Shown one piece after another: positions 1-12,610 of a DNA stretch of 64,000 nucleotides. The notes under the pieces are model-generated. The model saw only the letters and a program-made list of their open reading frames with translations. It was not told where the DNA came from and did no database searches. Source of the stretch: Plasmodium malariae. Its lineage: Eukaryota; Apicomplexa; Aconoidasida; Haemosporida; Plasmodiidae. How positions within the stretch are numbered: position 1 is the stretch's first letter; every line of letters begins with the position of its first letter. Both the position numbers and the translations under genes were made by a program. The DNA lies in NCBI RefSeq assembly GCF_900090045.1, contig NC_041785.1:1488001-1552000 (forward strand). Reading direction: 5' to 3'.

Positions 1-426
1 ATGCTTAAGAAATGTACATAGCAGTTTATTCCCATTTTGAAATTTAATAATGGAAAAATAATTTTTCTGCTTATTTGTATTATACAGAGAACGTGCAAAA
101 ATGATTCTCCATGGATTTAAAAAGAAGTAGATGTTTTTTTGATGTTCTGCTCAAGCTCATATATTCTTCATATATGTTTACGTACACATGTACTGTATGT
201 ACGTTTTTAAAAGAATGAGCCAAACTCCTTTTTCTGTAACTCTTCTCTGGCTACTCGTCTCCTGTAGAAAATAGAAGGGATGAATAATATAATGAACTCA
301 TACTCAACGTAGTCATAGTAGAGGACGGACATTCAAAGACGGATGAGTTTGAAGAACAACAAGGAGCAGATAAATGAATAAGTGGGGAAAATGATAAAAC
401 TATATACAACTGAAGAAGCGATCAAA
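1..426. other. Intergenic flank at window start
   Basis: No gene is supported here. The segment is the downstream flank of the minus-strand gene that ends at 427. It has a slightly higher G+C patch around 230-420 but no convincing reading frame or RNA gene. Confidence 0.6.
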
Positions 427-1287
427 TTAGAAATGATATACATGCATATTTGTGTTTTTAAAGGAATACCTGTACAAGTACGGTATTTTTACTTTTTTTT
501 TTAAAAACTGCACATTCATCCACTTAGGATGTCTTCTGACATTTAGACGTAAATTGCTCTTTGTATATAAAATTTCGGATAAAGGCAATTCACGAATTAA
601 GGTAGAGTTGTCATCAACATAGGGAAAAATGTTTTCACTTTGTGTAGTTTTTATTTGTTGTGTTGTTTTCCATATATTTTCTTCCTTCACTATATCATAT
701 AATTTTTGAATTCTTCCTCTTTTCAATTTATTACTTAAGTTAACTTCAATTTGTGGATATATAGAATTATTAAATTCGTTGGCTAGTCTGGTCAAATAAC
801 AGTTCTTATATCTACTGTTCGCACTACTCGCACTATTCGCAATGTTCATATCGTTTACGTCATTCATACTATTCATAATGTAATCATTTCTTCGCCTTTT
901 GCCTTGTTCGTTTTGTACTTCTTCCAAACCAATACCACTAAAATGTCTATTTTCACTGCTCTCTAAAACATTTAAAATATAATTTTTTATATCAGGATTT
1001 TGTGCACATATACTTGGCCATATATATCTGCTTTCATTAATATTATAAAAATAATTCCAACGAGGTTTCTCATTAGGCCATGCTCTAGAAACATCAATAT
1101 CAAATGACTTTGAACTTCCATCAGGCAAATATTTCATGTTCCTATTTTCATATCTATATCCCCATCGAGGTGTGAAAATATCTTCTCTTCTATTGTGATA
1201 TAATCCTCTCTTTTTAACTCGTTCATGCATTCCCCATTTTACTCCACTTACTGGAAATAAACCTCCCTTATGACCTCCTCGAGGCAT
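427..1287 (-). CDS. Conserved basic protein of unknown function, 286 aa
   Basis: Uninterrupted frame starting at an ATG at 1285-1287 (MPRGGHKGG) and ending at 427. I do not recognise the family. The protein is basic and rich in Arg, Asn, Trp and Tyr, with a Trp-rich N-terminal third (PRWGYRYENRN, RAWPNEKPRWNYFY) and a short Ser/Asn low-complexity stretch in the middle (about residues 140-158). No signal peptide or membrane segment is visible. The composition of the first 120 residues is well conserved in style and unlike a chance frame in this A+T-rich DNA. A small basic organelle protein such as a mitochondrial ribosomal component is one possibility, but that is a guess from composition only. 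The last ~20 residues are less certain because they follow a run of lysines encoded by an A-tract. Confidence 0.75.
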   Translation of the reverse strand: MPRGGHKGGLFPVSGVKWGMHERVKKRGLYHNRREDIFTPRWGYRYENRNMKYLPDGSSKSFDIDVSRAWPNEKPRWNYFYNINESRYIWPSICAQNPDIKNYILNVLESSENRHFSGIGLEEVQNEQGKRRRNDYIMNSMNDVNDMNIANSASSANSRYKNCYLTRLANEFNNSIYPQIEVNLSNKLKRGRIQKLYDIVKEENIWKTTQQIKTTQSENIFPYVDDNSTLIRELPLSEILYTKSNLRLNVRRHPKWMNVQFLKKKVKIPYLYRYSFKNTNMHVYHF

Positions 1288-2612
1288 TTAACGAAAAATA
1301 TTTTGAAAAAAAGAAAAAAAAAAAAAGGGAATGGGTGAAAAGATAGAAGTAACTTACTCTATTTCATGCCTATTATAAGGAAAATAAATGGGTTTCCTCC
1401 TTTCCCACCTGGTGTAAATATATATAATTTTTTATGTTTTCATCATATGTATATACCTATCCTCACATAACGTTGCACACTTTACGAGGAAGAAGCAGGT
1501 GCATTATGTACAAAAAAAAAATGCTAAAAAAATTAATTGTTATGGTCATAAACAAAATTTGCAATAAAGGATTGATTTAAAGAACACCAATTAAAGAAGC
1601 ATATAAGTGGAATGAAAAAAATTAAAAAGTACATATATTATGAAAATATGCACATTTGCATATATATATATATATACATATAAATAGATAGATATAGATA
1701 TGGATATACATATGAATAATATGCACTTAAAGAAGATAAAATATTTTTAACCCCTTACATGCATATATATACATATGAGTACCCATATCCATATCGTACG
1801 CGTATTCTGTGAAACAAAAGTAAAGCGAATCACTGGAAATTTATAATGGTCAACGCTCATGAAAATTTATGAAATACAAAAGTTTTATTTCTTTTGACAT
1901 ATGGTAAAGCATGTCAGAATTAAAGGTGTTATAAATAATAAAGGAGTCTCGCCAATTATCAACCCCCCTACAAATACATACACATTCATTCACCCAATAC
2001 TTATAAAAAAATATAAGAAAATATAATAAAACGTTTTATTGAATTGCATTGCTTTCATTTCCTTTAAACTAGTTGTTATTTTAATATTTTGAAAAATTAA
2101 AAATGTTTCAACTTCTCTTTCGTTTTTCCTATACTGTTCATAATATTTTTATTCCGTTTTAAATCCTTTTATTTCTTTTTACCCTCTTTTTTTCTTTTCT
2201 TTTTTTTGTTTTTATTTTGGAAATAGCTATTTCCTTTATGCAAAAAAAATTAATCATAGCCATACTACTTAAGCGATATAATACAAATTATTGCCTTACG
2301 TAACACTTCATATGATATTATTATTAAAAAAATGTGTTATTTAGAAATATTGATTATTTATACATAGTTTCTGTTAACTTCTTATAATTAATAAAAAATT
2401 AAGTGTTGATTTATAATATGGAAAATTCAGATTATGAATTATCGTCATACAAACAAATGTTCAAACTAAGCTTTAACTGGCCATCATAATTATGTAAATT
2501 ACAAACTTATAGCCTAAACGTGCATAATAATATCTACATAAATGTGTATATATTTTTATATGAATATATTTGTATATATGTATACATTTATATATAAGTA
2601 TATATATATAAG

Positions 2613-2645
<33 letters not shown>

Positions 2646-3417
2646 CTCATATTAATTATTGGGAATGAGAAACACTAAATAAAGCTAAATGATGAAAAAT
2701 AAAATAAATAAACATGTATATAGTATGGAAATGTGCACATAAGGATGTCATGATTGCGAAATATCCTAAAAAAAAAAATAAAATAAAATAATAATGGGAG
2801 CCTTTAAAAAGTGAACTAATCCTAATCATTAAAATATTTCTTATTCAATCTTAAAAAGTAGAAGGTGAATATGTCATTAAAAAATGCATGACATAAAGGC
2901 AGATATGCATAAAGAAAAAGAAAAAAAAAAATTTGACGTTCCGCATATCTGCACATATCTACAACACATACGGTTTGTACATATGCGTGTAAATACAGGT
3001 GCAAAACATGCAGCGCTATAGCATTACAGTATTACGAAATAATATATGCGCGTATAGTGAAAGACAAATAGGGTACGAATGAAAGTAGCAATTGTGAATA
3101 TTTATACGCATGGGATGTATACCCAACGAGTGGCATACATATATGTGCATATATATATATATATATGTATACAAGTAAACATGTACGTTCATATGCCTAT
3201 CAAATATATGATTATGCATGGGAAACTTAAAAAATGAAGGAAAAATGCAGAACAAGCGTAACATGATAAGTAGGTCCTCAAAAATGCGCAAAGTATGTAT
3301 AGATTAAGTAGTAATGTCCATAGTAATGGTCATATTAATGGACAAGGCAATTCCTATAGTAATGACCTATGGTAATAATGGTAAGGATAATGATAAAACG
3401 ACAGATTGTGCGTGTTT
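1288..3417. other. Intergenic region between two minus-strand genes
   Basis: About 2.1 kb that should contain the promoter and leader of the gene at 427-1287 and the 3' UTR of hexokinase. It holds (TA)n tracts (1660-1680, 2580-2640, 3150-3170) and homopolymer A runs. No coding exon or RNA gene could be supported. Confidence 0.6.
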
Positions 3418-4899
3418 TTATTGCATTGGTTTATTTTTACTAGCCAAAGAAACGACAGCCGCCGTAATGGCCGCTCCTTTTCCTGACCCATCATCAGCTG
3501 GAATAATAATTAAATTTTCTGCCTTATCAGCTAAAATGAGCTTTAAGTGTTCTTGTAGCCTTTTACAATACCAAGCATTCTTAACAAATAATGAGCCATC
3601 GACACCACACGAAAATTTCGAATGCTCAATAATTTTTATTCTTTTTGCAATGGCAGCTATAGCAGCTGCAGCTAAGGCAGCTGAACGGTTATAGACTGCT
3701 TCACAAATTTTTCTTAAGGCATATATTTGTTCATCCGTAAGGTCTATATCCCACATATTTTTAGCAACTTTTCTACTTTCTTCGAAATTTGGGGAGGTAT
3801 CATTTAGTACTACACTACCAGATTCTGAATTGAAGCTATCATTATTCCACATCTTACTAGAGGAATCACTTTGTAATACATTCACCATAAACCTTCTTAC
3901 AATTTCCCCTAAGTATGCACCTGATATCATTTTTTCAAACAACTGTCTACTTCTATTTGCTGAATACCAATCCATAACTAAATCAATTGGAGATAAAGGT
4001 AAATCTTTATCAAAATTACCTAATTCTATATTAATAATTTTACCTGCATATTTATATTTTTTCCAATCGGGTTCATAATAACAACCATTAGAACCTGTAC
4101 CTAAAATGATTCCAATATAACAAGGGGGTGTACCTTTTCCTTTTTGATATGCACAGGACATAAGAGTACCTACTGCATCATTAACTACACAACATATTCT
4201 TGCTGGGACCTCAGACCTTACAAAGGCATCATTCATTAGTTTACATACATCCCGACCTTCCACTGGATCATTAGTAGCTCTACCTGTTTCAAATCCTTTT
4301 GTCCAATCAATCAAAATAGAACAATTGATTGATGGGGATGTACATGGAAAGGAAAATGTAAAACCAACATGTTTTTCCTCCTTATTATCTATATCATTAA
4401 ATTCAGCCATAATATATTTTATCCTTTCTGCAAAATGGTCAAATAATTGAGAAGCTGTAGCTTGTTTATCTAGTAATCCTTTTTCATGTGAAAAGGAACC
4501 AGTAAATTTCAAACTATACGTTTCTTGATCTCTCTTAATTTTTCCATTTCCATCTAAAGATGCTCTGACGGCTCTAAAATTTGTACCACCAAAATCTATG
4601 GCATAATAAGTTCCTTTTTCTTGACCTGTTGGAATATCACATATACATGAATCCAACATTTTAAAACTACATTCATGGGGTATCCATAAATTTGGGTGCC
4701 TACGGTGTGCTTCTAACCCCTTCTTTAATTCATATACGAAATTGTCTACAAACTCTTCTAAGGTAAAATATGATATTCGTAACTGATTCACAAATTTATT
4801 TATTCTTTCCAACAGCTCCTGATTAACTGGTATATCGCACTTTATGGTATCTAATTTGTAGTATGCAGAATCATCTTTCTCTATGTTGTACTCACTCAT
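3418..4899 (-). CDS. HK: Hexokinase, 493 aa
   Basis: Phosphorylates glucose with ATP to glucose-6-phosphate, the first step of glycolysis, on which blood-stage malaria parasites depend. The single-exon frame gives 493 residues, the length I recall for the P. falciparum enzyme. Visible motifs in order: phosphate-1 loop DFGGTNF at 102-108; sugar-binding segment FTFSFPCTSPS near 180-190 followed by LIDWTKGF; catalytic Asp at 241 in VVNDAVGTL; phosphate-2 motif ILGTGSNG at 265-272 followed by CYYEPDW; and a C-terminal DGSGKGAA adenosine-region motif. The start is the ATG at 4897-4899, giving MSEYNIEKDD. All key residues are present, so the enzyme should be active. No introns are needed. It is transcribed in the same direction as both flanking genes, with long gaps on each side. 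Confidence 0.98.
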   Translation of the reverse strand: MSEYNIEKDDSAYYKLDTIKCDIPVNQELLERINKFVNQLRISYFTLEEFVDNFVYELKKGLEAHRRHPNLWIPHECSFKMLDSCICDIPTGQEKGTYYAIDFGGTNFRAVRASLDGNGKIKRDQETYSLKFTGSFSHEKGLLDKQATASQLFDHFAERIKYIMAEFNDIDNKEEKHVGFTFSFPCTSPSINCSILIDWTKGFETGRATNDPVEGRDVCKLMNDAFVRSEVPARICCVVNDAVGTLMSCAYQKGKGTPPCYIGIILGTGSNGCYYEPDWKKYKYAGKIINIELGNFDKDLPLSPIDLVMDWYSANRSRQLFEKMISGAYLGEIVRRFMVNVLQSDSSSKMWNNDSFNSESGSVVLNDTSPNFEESRKVAKNMWDIDLTDEQIYALRKICEAVYNRSAALAAAAIAAIAKRIKIIEHSKFSCGVDGSLFVKNAWYCKRLQEHLKLILADKAENLIIIPADDGSGKGAAITAAVVSLASKNKPMQ

Positions 4900-7800
4900 T
4901 TTGGGGTATCCCTTGTGTATTTATATATCTGTATATTTATGTATTCCTAAGTATCTTTCTAAATAATACTATATTATACTATATTTTCTATACTATACTA
5001 TATTTTCTATACTATACTATATTATTCTATACTATACTATATTATTCTATACTATACTATATTATTATATAAAATACTATGTTATTTTATATTATACTAT
5101 ATTATTATATAATACTATGATATTCTATACTTTTATATACTTTTTTGTTCTTTTCTGTACTCTTTCTTATTTTGCCCTTTTTTGTACATTCTTTTTTTTT
5201 TTTTTTTTTTTTGGCGTCAAAAAATTGTTTTTGTCAGGTTTCGGCGGGGGTAAATCATACGCGCGTTGGTACAAATGTAAACGTATGTAAATATTTATGC
5301 ACGTATTTATACCTATATATATTATTTCTATATAGCTAAATGTATATGTATATTTAACACAATTTTATACGTCTTAGCTATAATTCATGTAAACTATTTT
5401 TAATGCTGAAATGAAAAGGAAAATAATTGAATTAAAAATGTACTCAGCAAAATATAAGTACGTAACAGCTAAGTAGTTGTTTGGTTTGGACTTTACATTT
5501 CCTTTGACATTTACGTTTGTAATTTGCTTCTACTACTTACTACAATTACATTTGCACTTACATTTGTATTAATGTTTCTGTTTGCATAAAATATAAACAC
5601 TTTAACCTCTAAAATTACTTCACGAAGATGTATGTATTTATTTTTGCATAATTATTAAAAAGCGTTAATAACTCGGCAATTATGTATAGCAGGCACAAAT
5701 ATATAAATATATATACATACAAATATGCATATTATATATATATATATATACAAATTTTACATAAAATATTTCAATATTCCAGCAAAAATTATGTGCATAT
5801 ATTATAAATACAAATAAAATTATTATTATAAAAATGTACAACAACGAATGGAAGAGAAAAATAAAACATTGAAATGAAGGTAGTTAAAAAATGTACATAA
5901 ACTAAAAGGAAATCATAGCGTAAAAATTATTTATTAAAAAAATTGTTACCTTTAAAATATTGCAATTGTATACTTAAAATATATATATGCATATATATTA
6001 TATATAATATACGTATCATGTATATATTACATAAGGATATATGTATTTCTGTAAATTTATATGTATTTATATTTATATATTTTTATTTTTCTTAAATGAA
6101 TGCGAAAAAAAAAAAAAAAAAATCAAATATGCACGGATGTTCAAGCGTACGAAGGAAAAAATACGCATTTGCGAATAAAGATATATACAAATAATAAAAT
6201 AATAAAATAATAAAATAAAAAAATGACAAATTATAAAGAGAAATATACATTTAGCTAAGACAACAAAAAATATTTAAAAGATTAAGAAAAAAAAAAAATT
6301 TATGAAAAAAGGTTTAGTAATTTAGGAAATATTACATTTAAAAATATTATTATCTCTCATAATTCATTGGGAAAAAGAAAATTTTGAAAAGAAAATGAAA
6401 AAACAAATATATATTTTTTATTGTAACCCCCAAAACGCGAATTATAAATATGTAAAAAAAGTATAATATATTGTGTGAAAAATACATTAACTGTACTGCC
6501 AATGAATCATTTTAAGTACATACAAATATGGAAAAAAAAAAAAAATTAAAATTGCAAAATTAGTACACTTTATTATAAAAAAAATAATAAAAATTATAAC
6601 TTGTCAAAATGTGAAAAAGAGGAATTTTTTTTATATTTTTTTTGTGGTAAACATGTTTAACCTTGTGCAGTGTTTTATGTGTATATCTAAAAAGTAATAT
6701 ATGTTTTTATATTATGTATAAACATGTATAGTGTATATATTTTACAATGCTTAGCATTATAATTAAATTGGCAAACAACGAAAAAATTGCGTAGTTATAC
6801 TTTTAATTACAGAAATATGATACTGCGAATATGTTATTATGTAATTCCACAAGATACAATTTTGTTTTGTTTTGTTTTGTTTTGTTTCATTTTGTATTGT
6901 TTCATTTTGTTTTGTTTCATTTTGTTTTGTTTTGTTTTGTTTTGATTCATTTTGTTTTGATTTATTTTGTTTAGTTTTATTTTGTTTTGTTTCACTTTGT
7001 TTTGTTTTATTTTGTTTTGTTTCATTTTGTTTTGTTATATTTTGTTTTGTTTCATTTTGTTTTGTTATATATTGTTTTGTTTCATTTTGTTTTGTTATAT
7101 TTTGTTTGTTTATTTTGTTTTGTTATATTTTGTTTTGTTTCATTTTGTTTTGTTATATTTTGTTTTGTTTCATTTTGTTTTGTTTTATTTTGTTTTATTT
7201 TGTTTTGTTTCATTTTGTTTTGTTATATTTTGTTTTGTTTCATTTTGTTTTGTTATATTTTGTTTTGTTTCATTTTGTTTTGTTATATTTTGTTTTGTTT
7301 CATTTTGTTTTGTTATATTTTGTTTTGTTTCATTTTGTTTTGTTATATTTTGTTTTGTTATATATTGTTTTGTTATATATTGTTTTGTTATATATTGTTT
7401 TATTATTTTTTTTTTTATTTACATCATACTTTTTTATTTTTATTTTTCACATTGCATTACAACAGTAAAGGGGTACATAATAACACATTTTTTTTTTTTT
7501 TTTTTTATTATATTATGCAATGAGAAAAAATGGAGCGATTTTTACAAATGCATGGGAACCCCTGTTGTGTATTTTGACAGAAGGATATTTCTTTGCACAT
7601 TGAATAACAACTTGTCTATCTATTTAGGTAAGGGCTTTTATAGTGCAATTAAGGCACATGTAAAACGAGATATACATAGACAAAAAAAATTATAAGAAAT
7701 AATTAGATCAATAGATAAATAAATTATGAAAAATAATAAAAAATTATTCGTCCTTTTCTCCTTACACTCAATAGTAAAAAAAAACTGAGTGTTATCCCAT

Positions 7801-8581
7801 TTTTTTGGATCTGTAAAGATAAGGGTTTGAGGAAATTTTGAAAATTCAATGAAAAATTTATTAACTGTAGTATTTCCATTAAGTATTATAAAAAAAAGAA
7901 AAAAAAATGCCTTTTTGAATGTGATATGTCTATAATAATAGATAAGCAATAATGTGATAAACAAAATATATTCAATTAAACATTCGTAAACATGTGTGCA
8001 TTGTTACATCATATAAATATTTTTCCTTTTTTTCCATTTTGTAATTTTTATAAATTTTTTTTTTTTTTTTTTTATCCAGCTTTCCACGAATATTCAAATA
8101 ATTTAGCATTTATGGTTTGCATTTATATATGCGTGCGATATATGTGCATGTATGTATCATGGGAATACATATATATATATATGCACTGCACATATATATG
8201 CGTAACCGCATTAAATAGATGCTTAAGTTATACATTTTTTGGACAATAGTAAAATATGTATACATTATATCACATAAAGGAAGCGCACATTTTACTCATC
8301 CAGTATTAGAACAGGCCTAACAATGCTTAAGCAGTCTCTATGCCTCTTTGATATTTAAAAAAAAAAAAAATTATAAGAATTAAACAATAACATTTTAAAA
8401 GCTTTATATACAAAAAAAAAAAAAAAGATTCAGCAGTGTTATTCTATATGGAAGGTTTCATGACAATTAAAAAAAATAAAATAAAATAATAATACTTAAA
8501 CGTATGGTGCATTTTTTAGGCACAAATATGTATGCATATAGGTTCATGTGAACAAATGCATAAATGTAGCATACATTATAT

Positions 8582-8612
<31 letters not shown>

Positions 8613-8955
8613 CATATATACGTGAATATATTTTTTTTTCCTAAATTGCACAAATTGCGATTGCTCGTTTTCCCCAAAATGTACACACTCGGTTACGCAT
8701 AAAAATGAAAAAGGACAAAAAGTTGCACGCTATACGTATGTCCTATCAAAAGTTCAAAATTTTCGTAAGTTCAAAAATGAAGGAACTACCAAATATTTAA
8801 AAAAAAAAAAAAGAAAAGAAAAGATGGAAGAGAGAAACGACAGAAGGAAGTAAGGATGAATAAACTATTTTGTTAAAAAAGGGTTTGCTCCCTCCAAAAA
8901 CACAAATTTCTTTGAGATAAGAGCAAGTGGCCCCCACTTTACTTTGCCCGTTTGT
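4900..8955. other. 4-kb intergenic region upstream of hexokinase
   Basis: Contains the hexokinase promoter and leader on one side and the RNase H2A 3' flank on the other. The hexokinase-proximal part (about 4965-5125) is a TATACTATATT-type degenerate repeat. The centre holds the TTTTG array listed separately. The remainder is A/T homopolymers and (TA)n. No exon, tRNA or other RNA gene was found; reading frames in the TTTTG array are products of the repeat. Confidence 0.6.
6861..7420. repeat. TTTTG pentamer array with a 30-bp higher-order unit
   Basis: About 560 bp built almost entirely from 5-mers TTTTG, TTTCA, TTATA and TTTTA. In the centre (roughly 7130-7350) six pentamers form a repeating 30-bp unit: TTTTG TTTTG TTATA TTTTG TTTTG TTTCA. 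Because no pentamer combination creates a plus-strand stop codon, all three plus frames are open and encode Phe/Cys/Leu/Val/Ile-rich nonsense. This is a minisatellite, not a gene. Confidence 0.9.
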
Positions 8956-9879
8956 CTATAAATTTTCAACCAGGTCTAACCCAATTTTAGAATAGAACAA
9001 GGATCTTTCAATTGAAGGTCTTTGAAATTTACTATAATCGAAGGGTATTTTTCTCTTCATAGATTTGGAGTCATTGTTTTCTTCATCATCATACCACTCA
9101 ATTTTGTCTCCTAAATTTTCCAACATACTGTCAGCAGTAGACCAACTAAAACGTACAATACTTGGAAAGCCAAAGACGGAATCAAAATTATTTTTTAGAA
9201 AATTTTTGGTTACTGGATCACCCGGATAACCTGACCCAAACTCATAACTACTACTATTATTATTTTTATTGCTGTTGCTGTTGCTGTTGCTGAACCTACT
9301 ATTATCCGTGTTAATTATAGGTTCTTCATATTTCCATTTTTTTAATAGAAAATCACGTGTTACTTTAGCACATATAGATGCAGCACTTACAACAGGGTAT
9401 AAAGAATCTGCTTTCTCCTTAACCGTACATTTAATATGGGGAAATAATTTTTGTAATTTTTCTTCATATGTACTAGCTTTACCAACAGTATCTACAAATA
9501 CTTCTGATAAATTACAACCTCTACTTATAACATGCTCAATTATTGATATAGCTGTATCATGAGATATTTCGTTTAAATTATATTTTTGTTTCTTTAGCAT
9601 TTTGGCACTAATATCTTGTGGCATTAATACATATACCCTCCAACCAAATGGTAATTTAGAATTGTTTAATTTTATAAACATCTTTTCTCTATCTGCTTCA
9701 TTTATTTTTTTTGAATCATCAATTTTCATTTCTTTTAGTAATTTCTCATCATTTTTTTTGCAATAAAATCCAGCATATACCATAGGGCCTAAAACTGGTC
9801 CCCTTCCTGCCTCATCAATGCCTAATCTAACTTCATCCTCCCCAAAATTGTACAAGTTATCTATAATTATGGGTTCCAT
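8956..9879 (-). CDS. Ribonuclease H2 catalytic subunit A, 307 aa
   Basis: Cleaves RNA of RNA-DNA hybrids and removes single ribonucleotides misincorporated into DNA; in eukaryotes it works as the catalytic subunit of a three-protein nuclear complex. The frame starts at the ATG at 9877-9879 (MEPIIIDNLY). Catalytic residues fall as in the family: Asp22 and Glu23 in IDEAGRGPVLGP, Asp130 in VFVDTVG, and Asp158 in KADSLYPVVSAAS. The ribonucleotide-recognition tyrosine lies in GSGYPGDP. An Asn/Ser low-complexity insert (about 195-212) sits just before that motif, typical of Plasmodium. The length, about 300 residues, is normal for the family. The gene is a single exon. It diverges from TKL4 across a 6.4-kb gap. 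Confidence 0.97.
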   Translation of the reverse strand: MEPIIIDNLYNFGEDEVRLGIDEAGRGPVLGPMVYAGFYCKKNDEKLLKEMKIDDSKKINEADREKMFIKLNNSKLPFGWRVYVLMPQDISAKMLKKQKYNLNEISHDTAISIIEHVISRGCNLSEVFVDTVGKASTYEEKLQKLFPHIKCTVKEKADSLYPVVSAASICAKVTRDFLLKKWKYEEPIINTDNSRFSNSNSNSNKNNNSSSYEFGSGYPGDPVTKNFLKNNFDSVFGFPSIVRFSWSTADSMLENLGDKIEWYDDEENNDSKSMKRKIPFDYSKFQRPSIERSLFYSKIGLDLVENL

Positions 9880-10497
9880 TTTGCGTGGTTACACAGGGTG
9901 TGTACATATATATGTACATAAGTGTGTGTACGTATATAAGCATATATATGTATGTATATAATGCCTTGCAGCTACGCCTGCCTATATTATAAATGCATTT
10001 AGCGTTTCACATATGTACTTATCACAGGCATATATACATATATATATGTGTATATACCCACACAAGTATATTGCACATGCCCACACTTTTATTTGTGCGC
10101 TTTCAAAAATGATTCTTGTAGCTTTTGCAATATGCCTCCTAAAACACTGGTAAGCAACTACAATTATATAAATTTAAAAATATATCACGTGCACAACATG
10201 AAAAAATTTGTTCAATGTGAAATGCTAAAAAGAGTGTCCGCAAAATTACCCTTCTCCTTTGGCGCTTTTATTGCTTTCGTTTAATTAGCATGAGGAGAGG
10301 GGGAATATATTCTTATTTCGGCTTATTTCAACTTATTTTGTTTACTTGCTTTTTTGTTTTAATGTATTTATTTTATTTATTTTGTTTTGTATTATGTTGT
10401 TTTATTTTATTCATTTTTTTCCTTAAAATGCGTTGTGCTAATATTTTAAAAAGGGGCTTTAAATTTTCGTAAGGCGTGTTGCCCTTAATTTGAAGAA

Positions 10498-10590
10498 ATG
10501 ACGAAGTGCAAAAGGGGCGCGGCGAAAAATGATGGGGTGAAAAATGAGGTTCAAAACTGGCTAAATGAATATAAATCAGCTGAAATGTAG
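10498..10590 (+). other. Possible small ORF or terminal exon, 30 codons
   Basis: ATG at 10498 runs 30 codons to TAG at 10588-10590 through a G+C-rich island (ending NEVQNWLNEYKSAEM). An in-frame TAA lies 12 nt upstream of the ATG, so the frame cannot extend 5' without splicing. Its composition (Lys, Asn, Glu, Trp, Gly, Ala) is like Plasmodium protein and unlike the Ile/Tyr/Phe frames from flanking repeats. A strong splice donor (CTG followed by GTAAGC) at 10150 lies upstream with short ATG frames leading into it. It could be a small gene, a leader ORF, or chance. Confidence 0.25.
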
Positions 10591-10815
10591 AAAATAAAGT
10601 AGTAATAGTTCAAACATACAGACGTATTAATATTCCTATATTAATAAAAGTATTAAAACAAAAGTAGCAAAATTTTTATTGGTAATTAAAAGACATGCTC
10701 ATAAAAAATGGAATTCTAATAAATTTCTTAAAAGTATATCTACAAGTCGTAATGATGCATGTGTTTATTATCTCTTCCAAACATAAATGGAAGAGTAAAT
10801 TAATTTATTATTTAG

Positions 10816-10857
<42 letters not shown>

Positions 10858-12579
10858 AAATTATATTTCTCCTTTCTAATGGGATGCATCGTACCTTTGC
10901 ATGTATTTATTTATTAGCAGTATATTTTGCAGTTTTTTCAATGAGAATATGTAAAAAAAAAAAATAAAGAAAAAAAAGAAAGGCAAAAAAAAAATAAAAT
11001 AAGGAAAAACGCAAACGCTGTGCTTAGTCACGTAACTGCAAACATTTCCGATAAATTTTATACAGTATATTTCTTTTTCTTTTTTTTATGAAATGGGTAC
11101 AGGTTTAATTATGATGTTCTTACGTGTATATATGTATATATATATCTACCGTTACATTTTATTTTCTCAATTATGTATTAAAATATACATACAAAAAAAA
11201 ATACGTAACATCTTTTGTCGCTAATATTTTATGAACGAACAGAACTTTGTGCCATTTGTAAAATAGTAAAAGAGGTGTACATATATAACCCTCTTAATGT
11301 AAAAAGCTCGAAAATTTTTTATTTAAATAAATCGATATCTTTATATATACGTATAAACATATATATAATTATATTCTTAACCGTCGGAAAAAAAAAAAAT
11401 ATTGGGATTAAAATAATTGATAAGAAGCCCCAAATTTATAAAACAATTTTGTTAAAAATATCTTACAATTATATGTACATATCTTGATGTTACAGTACAA
11501 CTGTCCTGCTATTATATGCTTTTTTATTTATTTATTTGCTTATTTATTGTTTATTTATTTATTTACTGTATATTTATTATTTGTCTATTTAATGTTTATC
11601 TATTTACTGTTCATCTATTTACTGTTCATCTATTTACTGTTCATCTATTTATTGTTTATCTATTTATTATTTATTTATTTATTTATTTGTTTTTTTTTTT
11701 TTTTTTTTAGCTAACTATCTTTCCAGCTTTTAATTTTTTTTAATGTAAAAAAAGGCATAAGAATATAGTAGGCAAATTGTCATGTTGTTAATCATGGAAC
11801 GTTCATTTTTTCAAAAAATACAAGTATATATGTAAAGAGATATACACATATATAAAAACGTATATATATTTGAGCATATATTATATAAACATGTACACAA
11901 ATACATAAAAATGCGTATTTCCATCAACTTAATCACAAAACATAAGAATAACTTATATAAAATATTATGTAGGATTAAAGGTAAAAGGAATATATCTTAA
12001 GACAACATATTTTATTTATAAAGTACTACAAGAATTGTGATAAGCTTTTCTTACTAGCATGAAACATGTGTCTACATGCTTATAAAGATAAAAAAAAAAA
12101 AAAAAAAAAAAAAAGAAAAACAAAGAAATGGTTATATGATCATATATAAGGACAACAAGCCGGTTGTACCAGTATTATAGGAAATAAAAAAATACATATC
12201 ACATAAATGCTAAATAAATTCGACTTTCATACAAAATACAAATAAACTGTAATCATAATTTCATCACCTATAACGCATAAACATTGAGTTGAATAAGTAC
12301 TAGAAATAAAATATATAAAAAAAATAATTTATTTCCTACTCTCGTATAGTAAGTACAGGAATATAAATAATAACTATGTGCCTATAAAACGTTATTTTAA
12401 AAATGAATTGCCTTTTGTCAAATAATGAAACGAATGTACATATAATATATATATATATTATATATATGTATAATAAAATTTAATTTTGTGCTATTTACAG
12501 TTTACTATTCACTTAACATACAGTAAACAAACTTCTTAATATTAACCAAAAAAAAAGGCTCATTTTATATAATAATTAC

Positions 12580-12610
<31 letters not shown>

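Noticed and set aside
3314..3694. 126-codon plus-strand frame opposite the hexokinase 3' end
   Set aside because: Mostly antisense to conserved hexokinase codons, with no recognisable domain.
6837..7695. Overlapping frames of 60-240 codons, both strands, in the TTTTG array
   Set aside because: They arise because the pentamers lack stop codons; the products are pure Phe/Cys/Leu/Val or Lys/Gln/Asn repeats.
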